A DNA stretch of 26,769 nt from Citrobacter freundii (GTDB lineage: Bacteria; Bacteroidota; Bacteroidia; Chitinophagales; Chitinophagaceae): positions 1 to 26,769 of the forward strand of contig QFQQ01000080.1 of assembly GCA_003243445.1 (NCBI GenBank). The letters are read 5' to 3'. Positions 5,732 through 13,637 of the stretch are shown here, one piece after another (position 1 is the first letter of the stretch; every line of letters begins with the position of its first letter). The translations under genes and the position numbers were made by a program. The notes beneath the pieces are model-generated. The model did not search any database. It had not been told where the DNA came from and saw only the letters and a list, made by a program, of their open reading frames with translations.

Positions 5732-7390
5732 ATGGCTCAATGGACCACGGCTTGCCCTGAATGGGAATCTCTTCTGGTTGAAAAGCAATCAATCATCCCA
5801 CCACCAATTTTCCCAGACCAGGCAGAACAGGCACTTGGCATCTTCAAAGAGTTACGCGTCTCTGATTTACCAGGGAAGCCAACATTTGGTGAGTGTTCCG
5901 AGGAATGGGTATTTGACTTTGTTAATGCCATTTTCGGTGGCTATGAAGCAGAGACTGGTAAGCAGTTAATCCGCGAATATGGACTACTTATCTCGAAAAA
6001 GAATACAAAATCGACCATCGCTGCAGGAATTATGCTGACCGCGCTAATCCTGTGCTGGCGTGAAGATGAAGAGCACCTGATTCTCGCGCCGACAAAAGAG
6101 GTGGCTGATAACAGTTTTAAACCTGCTGCCGGGATGATACGCGCCGATGAAGAACTATCTGATATGTTCCAGATTCAGGACCATATCCGCACCATCACAC
6201 ACCGAGTAACACGAAATACACTCAAAGTAGTAGCAGCTGACACCGATACTGTTTCAGGTAAAAAGTCAGGGCGCATTCTGGTCGATGAGCTTTGGTTGTT
6301 TGGCAAGCGAGCTAATGCCGAAGCCATGTTTATGGAAGCACTTGGTGGGCAGGTATCTCGCAACGAAGGGTGGGTTATATTCCTGACTACGCAAAGTGAT
6401 GAACCGCCTGCTGGTGTATTCAAAGAACGCCTTGATTACTGGCGAGCTGTGCGAGATGGGAAGATTAATGACCTTAAAACACTCGGCGTCCTGTATGAAT
6501 TCCCTGACTCTATGGTGGAAAGTAAAGCTTACCTTGAACCTAAAAATTTCTACATCACCAATCCAAATATTGGACGTTCGGTAAGTGAAGAATGGATTGC
6601 CGATCAGCTTCTGAAGAACCAGAACAAAACAGACGGCACATTACAGCAGTTCCTTGCGAAACACCTCAATATCGAAATTGGTCTGAACCTCCGCAGTGAC
6701 CGATGGGCAGGTGTTGATTTCTGGGAGCCGCAAATTAGGCAGGTAACATTCAGCGATATCCTTCAGCGAGCTGAGGTTGCTACAGTTGGGATAGATGGTG
6801 GTGGCCTTGATGACCTTCTTGGTCTTTACGTTATTGGTCGTGACAAAGAAACCCGAGAGTGGATTGGATGGGGCCATGCCTGGGCGCATGAAATAGCTGT
6901 GCGCCGCCGCAAAAGCGAAGAATCCAGGTTCAACGATTTCGTTAAGGCCGGTGACCTGACTATCGTAAAACGAGTAGGACAGGATACGGAGGAAGTCGCT
7001 GAATATGTCAGCCGTATTAATGATGCGGAACTGCTGGATAAAATTGGCATTGACCCTTCTGGTGTCGGTCAGATCCTTGATGCTCTTGTTGAAGCTGAAA
7101 TACCTGAAGATTCAGTGGTTGGTGTCAGCCAGGGATGGAGACTTGGTGGTGCGATTAAGACAACAGAGCGCAAGCTTGCTGAGGGTGTGCTTATTCATGG
7201 TGGACAGCCATTAATGGCCTGGTGTGTAGGCAATGCCAGGGTAGAACCTAAAGGTAACGCTATCCTTATCACCAAACAGGCTAGTGGAAAGGGGAAAATT
7301 GACCCCCTTATGGCCTTGTTTAATGCCGTTTCGCTAATGGCACTTAATCCTGAAGCGAAGAAGAAAGATTACCAGGTATTTTTTATATAA
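5732..7390 (+). CDS. Terminase large subunit (ATPase and nuclease)
   Basis: A 552-residue packaging motor of the Terminase_1 (HK97-like) family. The ATPase half has a Walker A-type loop 'ISKKNTKST' (about 87-95), Walker B 'ILVDE' (182-186, acidic D185-E186) and the coupling motif 'TTQSDEP' (219-225). The nuclease half shows the RNase H-like acidic residues in 'VGIDGGG' (D355), 'IGIDPSG' (D441) and 'GKIDPLMALFNA' (D524). Length and motif order are normal for the family. It docks on the portal, translocates DNA and cuts it at the packaging site. An intrinsic terminator follows, marking the end of the packaging module. Confidence 0.93.
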   Translation: MAQWTTACPEWESLLVEKQSIIPPPIFPDQAEQALGIFKELRVSDLPGKPTFGECSEEWVFDFVNAIFGGYEAETGKQLIREYGLLISKKNTKSTIAAGIMLTALILCWREDEEHLILAPTKEVADNSFKPAAGMIRADEELSDMFQIQDHIRTITHRVTRNTLKVVAADTDTVSGKKSGRILVDELWLFGKRANAEAMFMEALGGQVSRNEGWVIFLTTQSDEPPAGVFKERLDYWRAVRDGKINDLKTLGVLYEFPDSMVESKAYLEPKNFYITNPNIGRSVSEEWIADQLLKNQNKTDGTLQQFLAKHLNIEIGLNLRSDRWAGVDFWEPQIRQVTFSDILQRAEVATVGIDGGGLDDLLGLYVIGRDKETREWIGWGHAWAHEIAVRRRKSEESRFNDFVKAGDLTIVKRVGQDTEEVAEYVSRINDAELLDKIGIDPSGVGQILDALVEAEIPEDSVVGVSQGWRLGGAIKTTERKLAEGVLIHGGQPLMAWCVGNARVEPKGNAILITKQASGKGKIDPLMALFNAVSLMALNPEAKKKDYQVFFI

Positions 7391-7408
7391 ATAACACGTC
7401 AGTTAATG

Positions 7409-7429
7409 ACCCGCCACGGCGGGTTTTTT
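7409..7429 (+). terminator. Intrinsic terminator between packaging and capsid genes
   Basis: ACCCGC (7409-7414) and GCGGGT (7419-7424) form a 6-bp stem with a CACG loop, followed by T to 7429. The element, including the CGTTT that follows, is nearly identical to the one at 21429-21449. Confidence 0.8.
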
Positions 7430-7448
7430 CGTTTCTGGAGGACAGTAA

Positions 7449-9386
7449 ATGAAGCTTGACCGCGCATGTACGATCATGACGGTGAAAGCGGTGGATGAGG
7501 ACAAACGGATAATCACCGGGATTGCTTCCACACCATCACCTGACCGTGACGGCGACATTATGGACCCTGACGGTGCGAAGTTCGGTAGTGAAAACCCTTT
7601 CCTCTGGCAGCATGACAGAACCCAACCTATTGGGAACTGTTCTGCAAAGAAAGTGAAAGAAGGGCTTCAGATCACGGCGCAACTTGTTAAGCCAACACCT
7701 GACATGCCATCGCAGTTGGTGGCCAGGCTTGAAGAAGCGTGGGCATCAATCAAATCAGGTCTTGTGAAAGGCCTGTCTATCGGCTTCAAGCCAATTAAAT
7801 ACGCATATCTCGACTCTGGTGGCATCCATTTTCTTGAATGGGAGCTTCTTGAAGTTTCTGCAGTAACGATCCCGGCGAATGCCGAGTGTTCGATTCAAAC
7901 CGTTAAGTCGTTTGACCGCCAGTTACTCGCCGCGCTCGGCAATGAGAAACCGGTAGTTAAAACCATAAATTCTGCTGGCGCTTCAGCACCGAATAAATCT
8001 TCTCAAAAAGGAAAATCAACGATGAATATCGCTGAACAGATCAAAAGTTTTGAAAACAAGCGTGCAGCGCTGGCCTCTTCACTGAACGACATCATGAGCA
8101 AAGCCGCCGATGAAGGCCGCACGCTGGATGCGGAAGAAACAGAAAGCTACGATAACACCTCTACTGAAATCAAAGCGGTCGACGAGCACCTTAAACGCCT
8201 GCGTGATATGGAAACCAGCATGGCATCAACCGCCAAGCCAGTAACTAAAGCAGCATCTGGTGAAGTAACAGTGGTGAATAACGCACCATCCATCATCCGT
8301 GTAGAGCCTAAGCTGGAAAAAGGTATCGCCTTTGCCCGTTTCGCCAAGTCTCTGGCAGCTGGTAACGGTAGCCGCTCAGAAGCTCTACAGATTGCGAAAA
8401 ATCAGTATCCTGATGACACCAAACTTCACCATGTTCTGAAAGCAGCAGTTAGTGCTGGTACCACCACAGACCCTACCTGGGCTGGCGCTTTAGTTGAATA
8501 TCAGGATTACGCGCAGGATTTCGTTGAGTTTCTTCGCCCTCAGACCATTATCGGGCGCTTTGGCCAGGGCAGCATCCCGTCACTGCGGCAGGTACCGTTT
8601 AATGTGCGTATTCCTGCGCAAACCTCTGGAGGGTCAGCTGGCTGGGTAGGTCAGGGTAAAGCCAAACCTCTGACCAAGTTTGACTTTGCAACCATCACCT
8701 TCGGTTTTTCCAAAGTGGCGTCTATTGCAGTTCTGACAGAAGAGCTGATCCGTTTCTCAAATCCATCTGCTGATGCTCTGGTACGTAACGCCCTTGCTGA
8801 AGCAGTGATCGCTCGACTGGATACCGACTTCATCGACCCGGCAAAAGCGGCAGTGGCTGATGTTTCCCCGGCATCTATTACCAACGGCATCACTGCGATT
8901 CCGTCTACTGGTGACCCGGATACCGATGCTGCAGCAGCATTTGGTCAATTTATTACCAACAACCTGCAGCCGAATGGCGCGGTCTGGCTGATGTCCAGCA
9001 CTACGGCTCTTACGCTGTCCATGCGTAAAAATGCACTGGGCCAGAAAGAGTATCCGGACATGACCATGCTGGGTGGTACATTCCAGGGACTGCCAGTAAT
9101 TGTCTCCCAGTACGTTGGCAATCAGTTGGTGCTGGTTAATGCACCGGATGTATACCTGGCTGATGACGGCGGTGTGGCAGTTGATATGTCTCGCGAAGCT
9201 TCTCTGGAAATGCAGAGCGCTCCGACCCATGACAGCACCACCCCAACGGCAGTGGAACTGGTATCCATGTTCCAGACCAACAGCGTGGCCATCCGTGCAG
9301 AGCGCTGGATTAACTGGAAACGCCGTCGCGATGCAGCAGTGGCCGTTATCTCCGGCGTTGATTACAGCACTGGCGCTACCAGCTAA
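7449..9386 (+). CDS. Prohead protease-major capsid protein fusion (HK97 fold)
   Basis: A 645-residue fusion. Residues 1-160 are an HK97-type (S78) prohead serine protease: 'GIASTPSPDRDGDIMDP', catalytic His55 in 'FLWQHD', catalytic Ser110 in 'GLSIGF', and 'ELLEVSAVTIPAN' (E135 region). Residues about 192-265 are a charged coiled coil, which corresponds to the scaffold-like delta domain of HK97-type capsid proteins. The rest is the HK97-fold capsid subunit. In HK97 and most relatives these are two genes; here one frame covers both. The protease would cleave the delta domain, and itself, after shell assembly. A ribosome binding site and ATG at 8022 (Met192) could also yield free capsid protein. 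The portal gene lies downstream rather than upstream. Confidence 0.92.
   Translation: MKLDRACTIMTVKAVDEDKRIITGIASTPSPDRDGDIMDPDGAKFGSENPFLWQHDRTQPIGNCSAKKVKEGLQITAQLVKPTPDMPSQLVARLEEAWASIKSGLVKGLSIGFKPIKYAYLDSGGIHFLEWELLEVSAVTIPANAECSIQTVKSFDRQLLAALGNEKPVVKTINSAGASAPNKSSQKGKSTMNIAEQIKSFENKRAALASSLNDIMSKAADEGRTLDAEETESYDNTSTEIKAVDEHLKRLRDMETSMASTAKPVTKAASGEVTVVNNAPSIIRVEPKLEKGIAFARFAKSLAAGNGSRSEALQIAKNQYPDDTKLHHVLKAAVSAGTTTDPTWAGALVEYQDYAQDFVEFLRPQTIIGRFGQGSIPSLRQVPFNVRIPAQTSGGSAGWVGQGKAKPLTKFDFATITFGFSKVASIAVLTEELIRFSNPSADALVRNALAEAVIARLDTDFIDPAKAAVADVSPASITNGITAIPSTGDPDTDAAAAFGQFITNNLQPNGAVWLMSSTTALTLSMRKNALGQKEYPDMTMLGGTFQGLPVIVSQYVGNQLVLVNAPDVYLADDGGVAVDMSREASLEMQSAPTHDSTTPTAVELVSMFQTNSVAIRAERWINWKRRRDAAVAVISGVDYSTGATS
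8008..8024 (+). promoter_or_regulatory. Internal ribosome binding site and start for free capsid protein
   Basis: AAGGA at 8008-8012 lies 9 bases before an in-frame ATG at 8022. That ATG encodes Met192 of the fusion ('MNIAEQIKSFENK'), the kind of N-terminus seen when the capsid gene stands alone. Initiation here would give a 454-residue capsid precursor (8022-9386) without protease. This would solve the stoichiometry problem of a one-to-one fusion. Confidence 0.5.
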
Positions 9387-9393
9387 GAAGGAG

Positions 9394-9411
9394 GGCGGGG
9401 GAAACCCCGCC
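9394..9411 (+). other. GAAA-tetraloop hairpin after the capsid gene
   Basis: GGCGGGG (9394-9400) and CCCCGCC (9405-9411) form a perfect 7-bp GC stem closed by a GAAA (GNRA) loop. No T-run follows, so it is not a terminator. It lies 8 bases after the capsid stop. A nearly identical hairpin follows the tail-tube gene. A role in protecting or processing the mRNA of the most abundant proteins is likely. Confidence 0.65.
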
Positions 9412-9418
9412 GTTTCAT

Positions 9419-9589
9419 ATGGCAAAGATCAGATACCTACAGCGTACACATGACTCATTGCCAGGTGATGAGAAAATTGTGAATGACCAGTGCGCAAAGG
9501 TACTGGTTCTGCTGCATAAAGCTGAATATGTGACTGGCAAAAAAGCTGGTGGACCGAAAAAGAAAAAAGTTAACGCGGAGAATGGCTGA
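9419..9589 (+). CDS. Small basic head-module protein, function unknown
   Basis: A 56-residue protein beginning 'MAKIRYLQRTHDSLPGDE' and ending in a Lys-rich tail ('GGPKKKKVNAENG'). It starts 8 bases after the GAAA-loop hairpin behind the capsid gene. Its TGA overlaps the portal ATG by one base (TGATG), so the two genes are probably translationally coupled. I do not recognise the family. Size, basicity and position suggest a minor head protein or a portal-associated factor. Codon use matches the neighbours. The weak point is the ribosome binding site, since the hairpin occupies much of the upstream sequence. Confidence 0.6.
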   Translation: MAKIRYLQRTHDSLPGDEKIVNDQCAKVLVLLHKAEYVTGKKAGGPKKKKVNAENG

Positions 9590-10941
9590 TGTGGAATCCT
9601 TTTAGTCGGAAAGAGAAAGCACTACAGCAACCATCATCTCGCGGCTGGACTCCGATATTTTCCTTTGTCAGAGAACCTTTCGCAGGTGCCTGGCAAAGAA
9701 ACATGGAAATCAGGAATGAGACCGTACTTTCGTATTATGCGGTGTTCTCTTGCATTACGCTGATAGCCAGTGACATTTCAAAGATGTCGCCAGCCATTCA
9801 GGCCAAAGATTCTAACGGCATCTGGAAAGAAGTTTCGGATAATGAATTCGACACACTAATCAGTAAACCTAACCAGTTTCAGAACACAATTCAGTTTTTT
9901 GAAACGTGGATGAATTCAAAACTTTCTCGCGGAAATACCTACGTGATGAAGGTTAAAAACAATACCGGGAAGATTACAGAACTTCGTATTCTTGATCCGG
10001 ATAGAGTCACACCCTTAGTTGCTGATGATGGTTCTGTTTTTTATCAAATTAGCCCTGACCAGATTAGCGGTTTGCCGACACAAGTAACCGTTCCGGCGCG
10101 AGAAATAATTCACGATCGCTTTAACTGCCTATTTCATCCTTTGATCGGTATTTCTCCTATCTATGCATGTGGACTCGCAGCAATGCAGGGTAAGCACATC
10201 CAGGAAAGCTCTGCGTTCTTCTTTAAAAATGGCGGCAAACCAAGTGGCGTTATTACTATTCCTGGCTCTGTTGATGCTGACAAAGCCACAGAAATAAAAA
10301 AAGCATGGGATGCAGGTTACACAGGGGAAAATGCAGGAAAGACTGGACTGTTATCAGGTGGCGCAGAATACAAAGCGATCACCATGTCTGCGGTAGATGC
10401 GCAGACTGTTGAGCAGCAGAAACTCTCTGCAGAAATGGTTTGTTCTGCCTTCCATGTCCCGGCATATAAGGCTGGCGTTGGCGAAATACCAAGTTCTGAT
10501 AACGTTGAAGCACTTGAACAACAATATTACTCACAGTGCCTGCAGGTGCTGATTGAGTCTATCGAGTCACTCTTGAAAGAAGCTTTCGAACTGGATGCCA
10601 AAAAGCGTGTTGAGCTTGATATCGGCGCGCTGTTACGAATGGACAGCGAACGCAGAATGAAAGCGCTGGGTGATGGAGTTAAAAACACCATCCTTACTCC
10701 AAACGAAGCCCGTAAAAGTGAAAACCTTCCTCCTGTTGAAGGTGGTGATTCTCTCTTCCTGCAGCAGCAGAACTTCAGCCTGGCAGCGCTGGCCAGGCGC
10801 GATGCATCAGAAGACCCATTCGCGAAAGGGACGCAACAGCCGCAGACAGCGATTGCACCTGTTGATGAAAGTGGAAAGGCGCTAAGTGAGACTGAACTTT
10901 TCGCGGCGAAAACAATGCTCAGAGGATTATTAACAAAATGA
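9589..10941 (+). CDS. Portal protein, HK97 family
   Basis: A 450-residue protein of the HK97-type portal family (Phage_portal). Features include the N-terminal 'VLSYYAVFSCITLIASDISKM', 'KLSRGNTYVMKVKN' and 'FFFKNGGKPSGVI'. Later come 'MVCSAFHVPAYKAGVG' and a long C-terminal helix region carrying 'LTPNEARKSENLPPVEGGD', all typical of the family. Twelve copies form the ring at one capsid vertex through which DNA enters and leaves. Length is normal. The next gene overlaps by 4 bases. Unusually, the portal comes after the protease-capsid gene; in most HK97- and lambda-type genomes it precedes it. Confidence 0.92.
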   Translation: MWNPFSRKEKALQQPSSRGWTPIFSFVREPFAGAWQRNMEIRNETVLSYYAVFSCITLIASDISKMSPAIQAKDSNGIWKEVSDNEFDTLISKPNQFQNTIQFFETWMNSKLSRGNTYVMKVKNNTGKITELRILDPDRVTPLVADDGSVFYQISPDQISGLPTQVTVPAREIIHDRFNCLFHPLIGISPIYACGLAAMQGKHIQESSAFFFKNGGKPSGVITIPGSVDADKATEIKKAWDAGYTGENAGKTGLLSGGAEYKAITMSAVDAQTVEQQKLSAEMVCSAFHVPAYKAGVGEIPSSDNVEALEQQYYSQCLQVLIESIESLLKEAFELDAKKRVELDIGALLRMDSERRMKALGDGVKNTILTPNEARKSENLPPVEGGDSLFLQQQNFSLAALARRDASEDPFAKGTQQPQTAIAPVDESGKALSETELFAAKTMLRGLLTK

Positions 10942-11822
10942 ATGAACGTGAATTATCCCTGATTAAAGCGCTTGGTGAAGAGTTTGGAGCAGCCATTAAA
11001 AAAATGGCAGATGACTTTCAGCAAGCGCTGGAGAAAACAGCCAGTAATCTGGAGAAGCAACTGGAAGAGGTTCGTCAGTCAATTCCAGAATTCCAACCAG
11101 TAGAAATACCAGATGTATCTAAAATGGTTGCCGATGCTGTAAGTGAAATTGAATTACCGAAGGCTCCAGAACTACCAGACTTGAACCAGATTATCGCCGA
11201 TGCTGCCAAAAGCGCGGTGAAGCAGGTTTTTGAATCAATTCCAGTACCCAAGGATGGTAAAAGCGTCACGGTTGATGATCTGCGTCCCCTTGTCGAAGAG
11301 GTAGTTAATGCGTTAATTCCTGAGCCGGTAGATGTTGAAAAGCTCGCTCAGGATTTGTTGTCAAAGATTCCTGATCCTGAACCTGGTTCAGATGGTCGTG
11401 ACGCTCTTGCAATAGAGCTTGAACCATTCATTGACGAGAAAAAAAGCTATCCACGCGGTACCTATGCGACTCACAAAGGCGGCCTTTGGCGCGCCCATGA
11501 AAAGACGCACGGCATGCGGGGCTGGGAATGTATTGTTGACGGTGTGTCTGGCATTGATATCAAACAAGATAACCAGCGAACCTTCTCAATTTCTCTCGAA
11601 AGAGCAAGCGGTACTGTTGAAGTTAAGTCCTTTGACATCCCGGTAACTATCTATCGCGATGTATTCAAATCTGGTACCGAATATCAACCTGGCGATACGG
11701 TCACATGGGGTGGTTGTATGTGGCATTGCAACGAGAAAACTTGCGACAAGCCAGGTGAGACAGGATCGAAAGGATGGACGCTTGCTGTTAAGAAAGGGCG
11801 AGATCTGAGGGATAAGCCATGA
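10938..11822 (+). CDS. Coiled-coil head/neck protein with tandem carbohydrate-binding-like repeats
   Basis: A 294-residue protein. Residues 1-50 are a strong coiled coil. Residues 50-148 contain repeated short segments of the type 'IPDVSKMVADAV', 'LPDLNQIIADAA' and 'EPVDVEKLAQDLLSKIPDP', separated by prolines, like an extended trimeric shaft. A short Gly-rich 'GSDGRDAL' follows. Two related modules come next: residues 171-206 ('YPRGTYATHKGGLWRA' to 'GWECIVDG') and 249-290 ('YQPGDTVTWGGCMWHC' to 'GWTLAVKKGRD'). Each has the Tyr-Gly-Trp-Trp spacing of CBM5/12-like carbohydrate-binding domains. Its place between portal and connector genes suggests a fibre or whisker on the head or neck. Glycan or mucus binding is inference. 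It overlaps the portal and connector genes by 4 bases each. Confidence 0.6.
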   Translation: MNERELSLIKALGEEFGAAIKKMADDFQQALEKTASNLEKQLEEVRQSIPEFQPVEIPDVSKMVADAVSEIELPKAPELPDLNQIIADAAKSAVKQVFESIPVPKDGKSVTVDDLRPLVEEVVNALIPEPVDVEKLAQDLLSKIPDPEPGSDGRDALAIELEPFIDEKKSYPRGTYATHKGGLWRAHEKTHGMRGWECIVDGVSGIDIKQDNQRTFSISLERASGTVEVKSFDIPVTIYRDVFKSGTEYQPGDTVTWGGCMWHCNEKTCDKPGETGSKGWTLAVKKGRDLRDKP

Positions 11823-12145
11823 TTGAACTGGTTACGCTCGAAGAGGCTAAGTTGCATCTCCGTATTGACGACGATTACGGAGATTCAGACCTTACCTTAA
11901 AAATTCAGGGCGGCAGCGCAGCAATACTTTCCTACATTCAGGGAAGTCGCGCGTTTGTCGTGGATGAATCAGGAAATCTTATTGATGGTGAGCCGCTTAC
12001 TCGCGTTCAGACTGCTCTGTTGGTTCTGCTTGGCTATCTGGACCGTAACCGCGGCGGCGAAGAAGAAGAAAAGTTGAAACAGGGAGAGCTTCCTTTTTCT
12101 GTATCAATGCTGATTTACGACCTCCGTAAGCCGACAATTATTTAA
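11819..12145 (+). CDS. Head-tail connector protein (Phage_gp6-like adaptor)
   Basis: A 108-residue protein that begins 'MIELVTLEEAKLHLRID', the diagnostic N-terminus of the gp6-like / QLRG connector family, with an 'AALLSYIQ'-type helix following in the form 'AAILSYIQ'. These helical proteins form a ring below the portal and start the neck. The start overlaps the preceding stop (ATGA). The length is typical. The C-terminus ends 'SMLIYDLRKPTII', also characteristic. The context, between portal and head-closure genes, agrees. Confidence 0.87.
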   Translation: MIELVTLEEAKLHLRIDDDYGDSDLTLKIQGGSAAILSYIQGSRAFVVDESGNLIDGEPLTRVQTALLVLLGYLDRNRGGEEEEKLKQGELPFSVSMLIYDLRKPTII

Positions 12146-12215
12146 GGGGTTGGTATGGCATGCGCATGATGCGCCAGACGGCGCGAGTGGATTAAAAAGT
12201 GGACGAGGATTGCCT

Positions 12216-12410
12216 ATGAACGATCAGCAGGTAAACGAACTAACGGCGGCACTGAAAGCGCTGGCAACGTCTCAACTGAAACAGGCAGAAGCGATAAACC
12301 GTCTGGCTCAGGCGGATGAAACACTGATATCTCTGATTGCAAAAACGCTCGTTGATGAAATTGATGATGAGCTGCCACCGCAGACCTATCTTGATGGTAA
12401 GCCGAGGTAA
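12216..12410 (+). CDS. Small coiled-coil phage protein
   Basis: A 64-residue, helix-rich acidic protein ('QVNELTAALKALATSQ', 'AEAINRLAQADETLISLIA'), ending 'YLDGKPR'. The ATG at 12216 is used because AGGA at 12206-12209 is correctly spaced. An in-frame TTG at 12150 would add a Gly/His-rich segment of low likelihood. It lies between connector and head-closure genes. Similar small coiled-coil proteins occur at this place in lambdoid phages, but I know of no defined role. It could help in head completion. Confidence 0.55.
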   Translation: MNDQQVNELTAALKALATSQLKQAEAINRLAQADETLISLIAKTLVDEIDDELPPQTYLDGKPR

Positions 12411-12412
12411 TC

Positions 12413-12745
12413 GTGGAGTTTGCTAAACTGCGTCACCGCATCACTATTCAGCGACGAACATCTGTCCAGTCACCAACCACAGGGGCAATGGAATATACCT
12501 GGAACAACGTGGCAGATGTTTATGCCAGCGTGGTTTCTTCATCAGTCCGTGACTTCATTGCAGCTCAAGCCGAAAACGTAAAAGTAACGGCAAGAATCAC
12601 TATCCGATACCGGGAAGATATTCAGGAGAAAGACCGTATTCTTTTCCGTGGAAAAATTTACAGCATTGAGGGGATTCTTCCTGACCCTGATAGTGGACTA
12701 GAATATCTCACGCTTCCGTGCTCAGAGGGGGTAAAGGATGGCTGA
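12413..12745 (+). CDS. Head closure / head-tail joining protein
   Basis: A 110-residue beta-rich protein of the Phage_H_T_join family (SPP1 gp16-like). The opening 'LRHRITIQRRTSV' and the central 'YASVVSSSVRDFIAAQAE' with 'ITIRYREDIQEKDRILFRG' are the standard segments. It is predicted to close the connector channel after packaging and present the surface to which the tail docks. It starts with GTG at 12413, preceded by GAGG at 12404-12407. It overlaps the next gene by 8 bases. Confidence 0.85.
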   Translation: MEFAKLRHRITIQRRTSVQSPTTGAMEYTWNNVADVYASVVSSSVRDFIAAQAENVKVTARITIRYREDIQEKDRILFRGKIYSIEGILPDPDSGLEYLTLPCSEGVKDG

Positions 12746-13223
12746 TAGCATTGAGTTTAAGCTTGAAGGTGTAGATTCACTGCTTGGTAAGTTAGAAGCC
12801 ATTACCTCGGAAACTAAGCGCAAAACAGGGCGCTCCGCACTGAGGAAAGCTGGAAACGTTATCGTAACTCAGATAAAGAGAAACGCAGAGCGACTCGACG
12901 ATCCTCACACCGCACGTAGCATTGCTGATAACGCCGCGCTGCGCTGGAATGGTCGTATGTTTAAACAAACCGGTGATCTTGCCTTCAGGATAGGCATTCT
13001 TCAGGGAGCCGTATTAAAAAAGCATCCAAGCACTGCGAAAGATGCACCCACTCCTCACTGGCGTCTTCTTGAGTTTGGCACTGAAAAGATGGCAGCAAAA
13101 CCGCTCGTTCGTGCTGCTGCAAATTCCAGGCTGATAGAGGTTTTCAACACATTCTCTGTTAACTACGAAGCGGGGATTGACCGAGCTATCAAGCGAGCAC
13201 AGAAGAAAGGAGGGACCGCATGA
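12738..13223 (+). CDS. HK97 gp10-like neck/tail-completion protein
   Basis: A 161-residue protein with the HK97-gp10 family pattern. Near the N-terminus is a helix, 'LEGVDSLLGKLEAITSE', then 'ALRKAGNVIVTQIKRNA'. Towards the C-terminus come 'HWRLLEFGTEKMAAKPLVR' and a closing basic helix. The family is a tail or neck component needed for joining head and tail. It overlaps the next gene by 4 bases. The length is slightly above the family's usual value because of an insertion around 'LQGAVLKKHPSTAKDAP'. Confidence 0.85.
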   Translation: MADSIEFKLEGVDSLLGKLEAITSETKRKTGRSALRKAGNVIVTQIKRNAERLDDPHTARSIADNAALRWNGRMFKQTGDLAFRIGILQGAVLKKHPSTAKDAPTPHWRLLEFGTEKMAAKPLVRAAANSRLIEVFNTFSVNYEAGIDRAIKRAQKKGGTA

Positions 13224-13585
13224 TTGCTCCCATTTTTCCTGTTTGTGCGGCGAGTCCGGCAGTGACTGCTCTGCTTGGAAGCAACCCTGTCAGAATTTAC
13301 CCTTTCGGCATTCAGGATGATGACGTTGTTTATCCATACGCCGTCTGGCAGAACATCAGCGGCTCTCCTGAAAATTTCCTCAACCAACGACCAGATGCGG
13401 ACATGTATTCGCTTCAGGTTGATATCTATGCCGATACCCCTGATGAGGCTATCGCTGTCGCTCAGGCGATGCGTAATGCAATTGAGGTAAAAGCCAATAT
13501 TGTTCGCTGGGGTAATCAGACGCGAGACCCTGAGACGCTCAGGTATCGATATTCTTTCGACGTTGACTGGATAGTCAACCGATAA
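13220..13585 (+). CDS. Tail terminator / completion protein (DUF3168-like)
   Basis: A 121-residue protein beginning 'MIAPIFPVCAASPAVTALLG', followed by 'VRIYPFGIQDDDVVYPYAVW' and, near the end, 'YRYSFDVDWIVNR'. This pattern belongs to the DUF3168 / tail-terminator family (lambda gpU-like role), which caps the tail tube and joins it to the neck. It is the last gene before an intrinsic terminator and the tail-tube gene, a usual position. The start overlaps the previous stop. Confidence 0.82.
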   Translation: MIAPIFPVCAASPAVTALLGSNPVRIYPFGIQDDDVVYPYAVWQNISGSPENFLNQRPDADMYSLQVDIYADTPDEAIAVAQAMRNAIEVKANIVRWGNQTRDPETLRYRYSFDVDWIVNR

Positions 13586-13598
13586 CAAACCTTCCACA

Positions 13599-13621
13599 AC
13601 CGGCCTTGAGCCGGTTTTTTT
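13599..13621 (+). terminator. Intrinsic terminator between neck and tail-tube genes
   Basis: ACCGGC (13599-13604) pairs with GCCGGT (13610-13615) around a CTTGA loop, with seven T from 13615 to 13621. It separates the connector genes from the highly expressed tail-tube gene, whose ATG is at 13638. Confidence 0.8.
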
Positions 13622-13637
13622 ATACCCGGAGATAATT

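Noticed and set aside
8757..9425. Long antisense open frame across the capsid part
   Set aside because: It lies wholly opposite a well-supported capsid gene, has low-complexity His/Cys/Arg-rich content and no sensible ribosome binding site.
12150..12215. Upstream in-frame TTG start for the small coiled-coil protein
   Set aside because: The added residues are unlike the rest of the protein, and the ATG at 12216 has its own ribosome binding site.
13163..13597. Antisense open frame of 144 codons over the tail terminator gene
   Set aside because: It is opposite a clear tail-completion gene and reads through the 3' terminator hairpin; no family resemblance.
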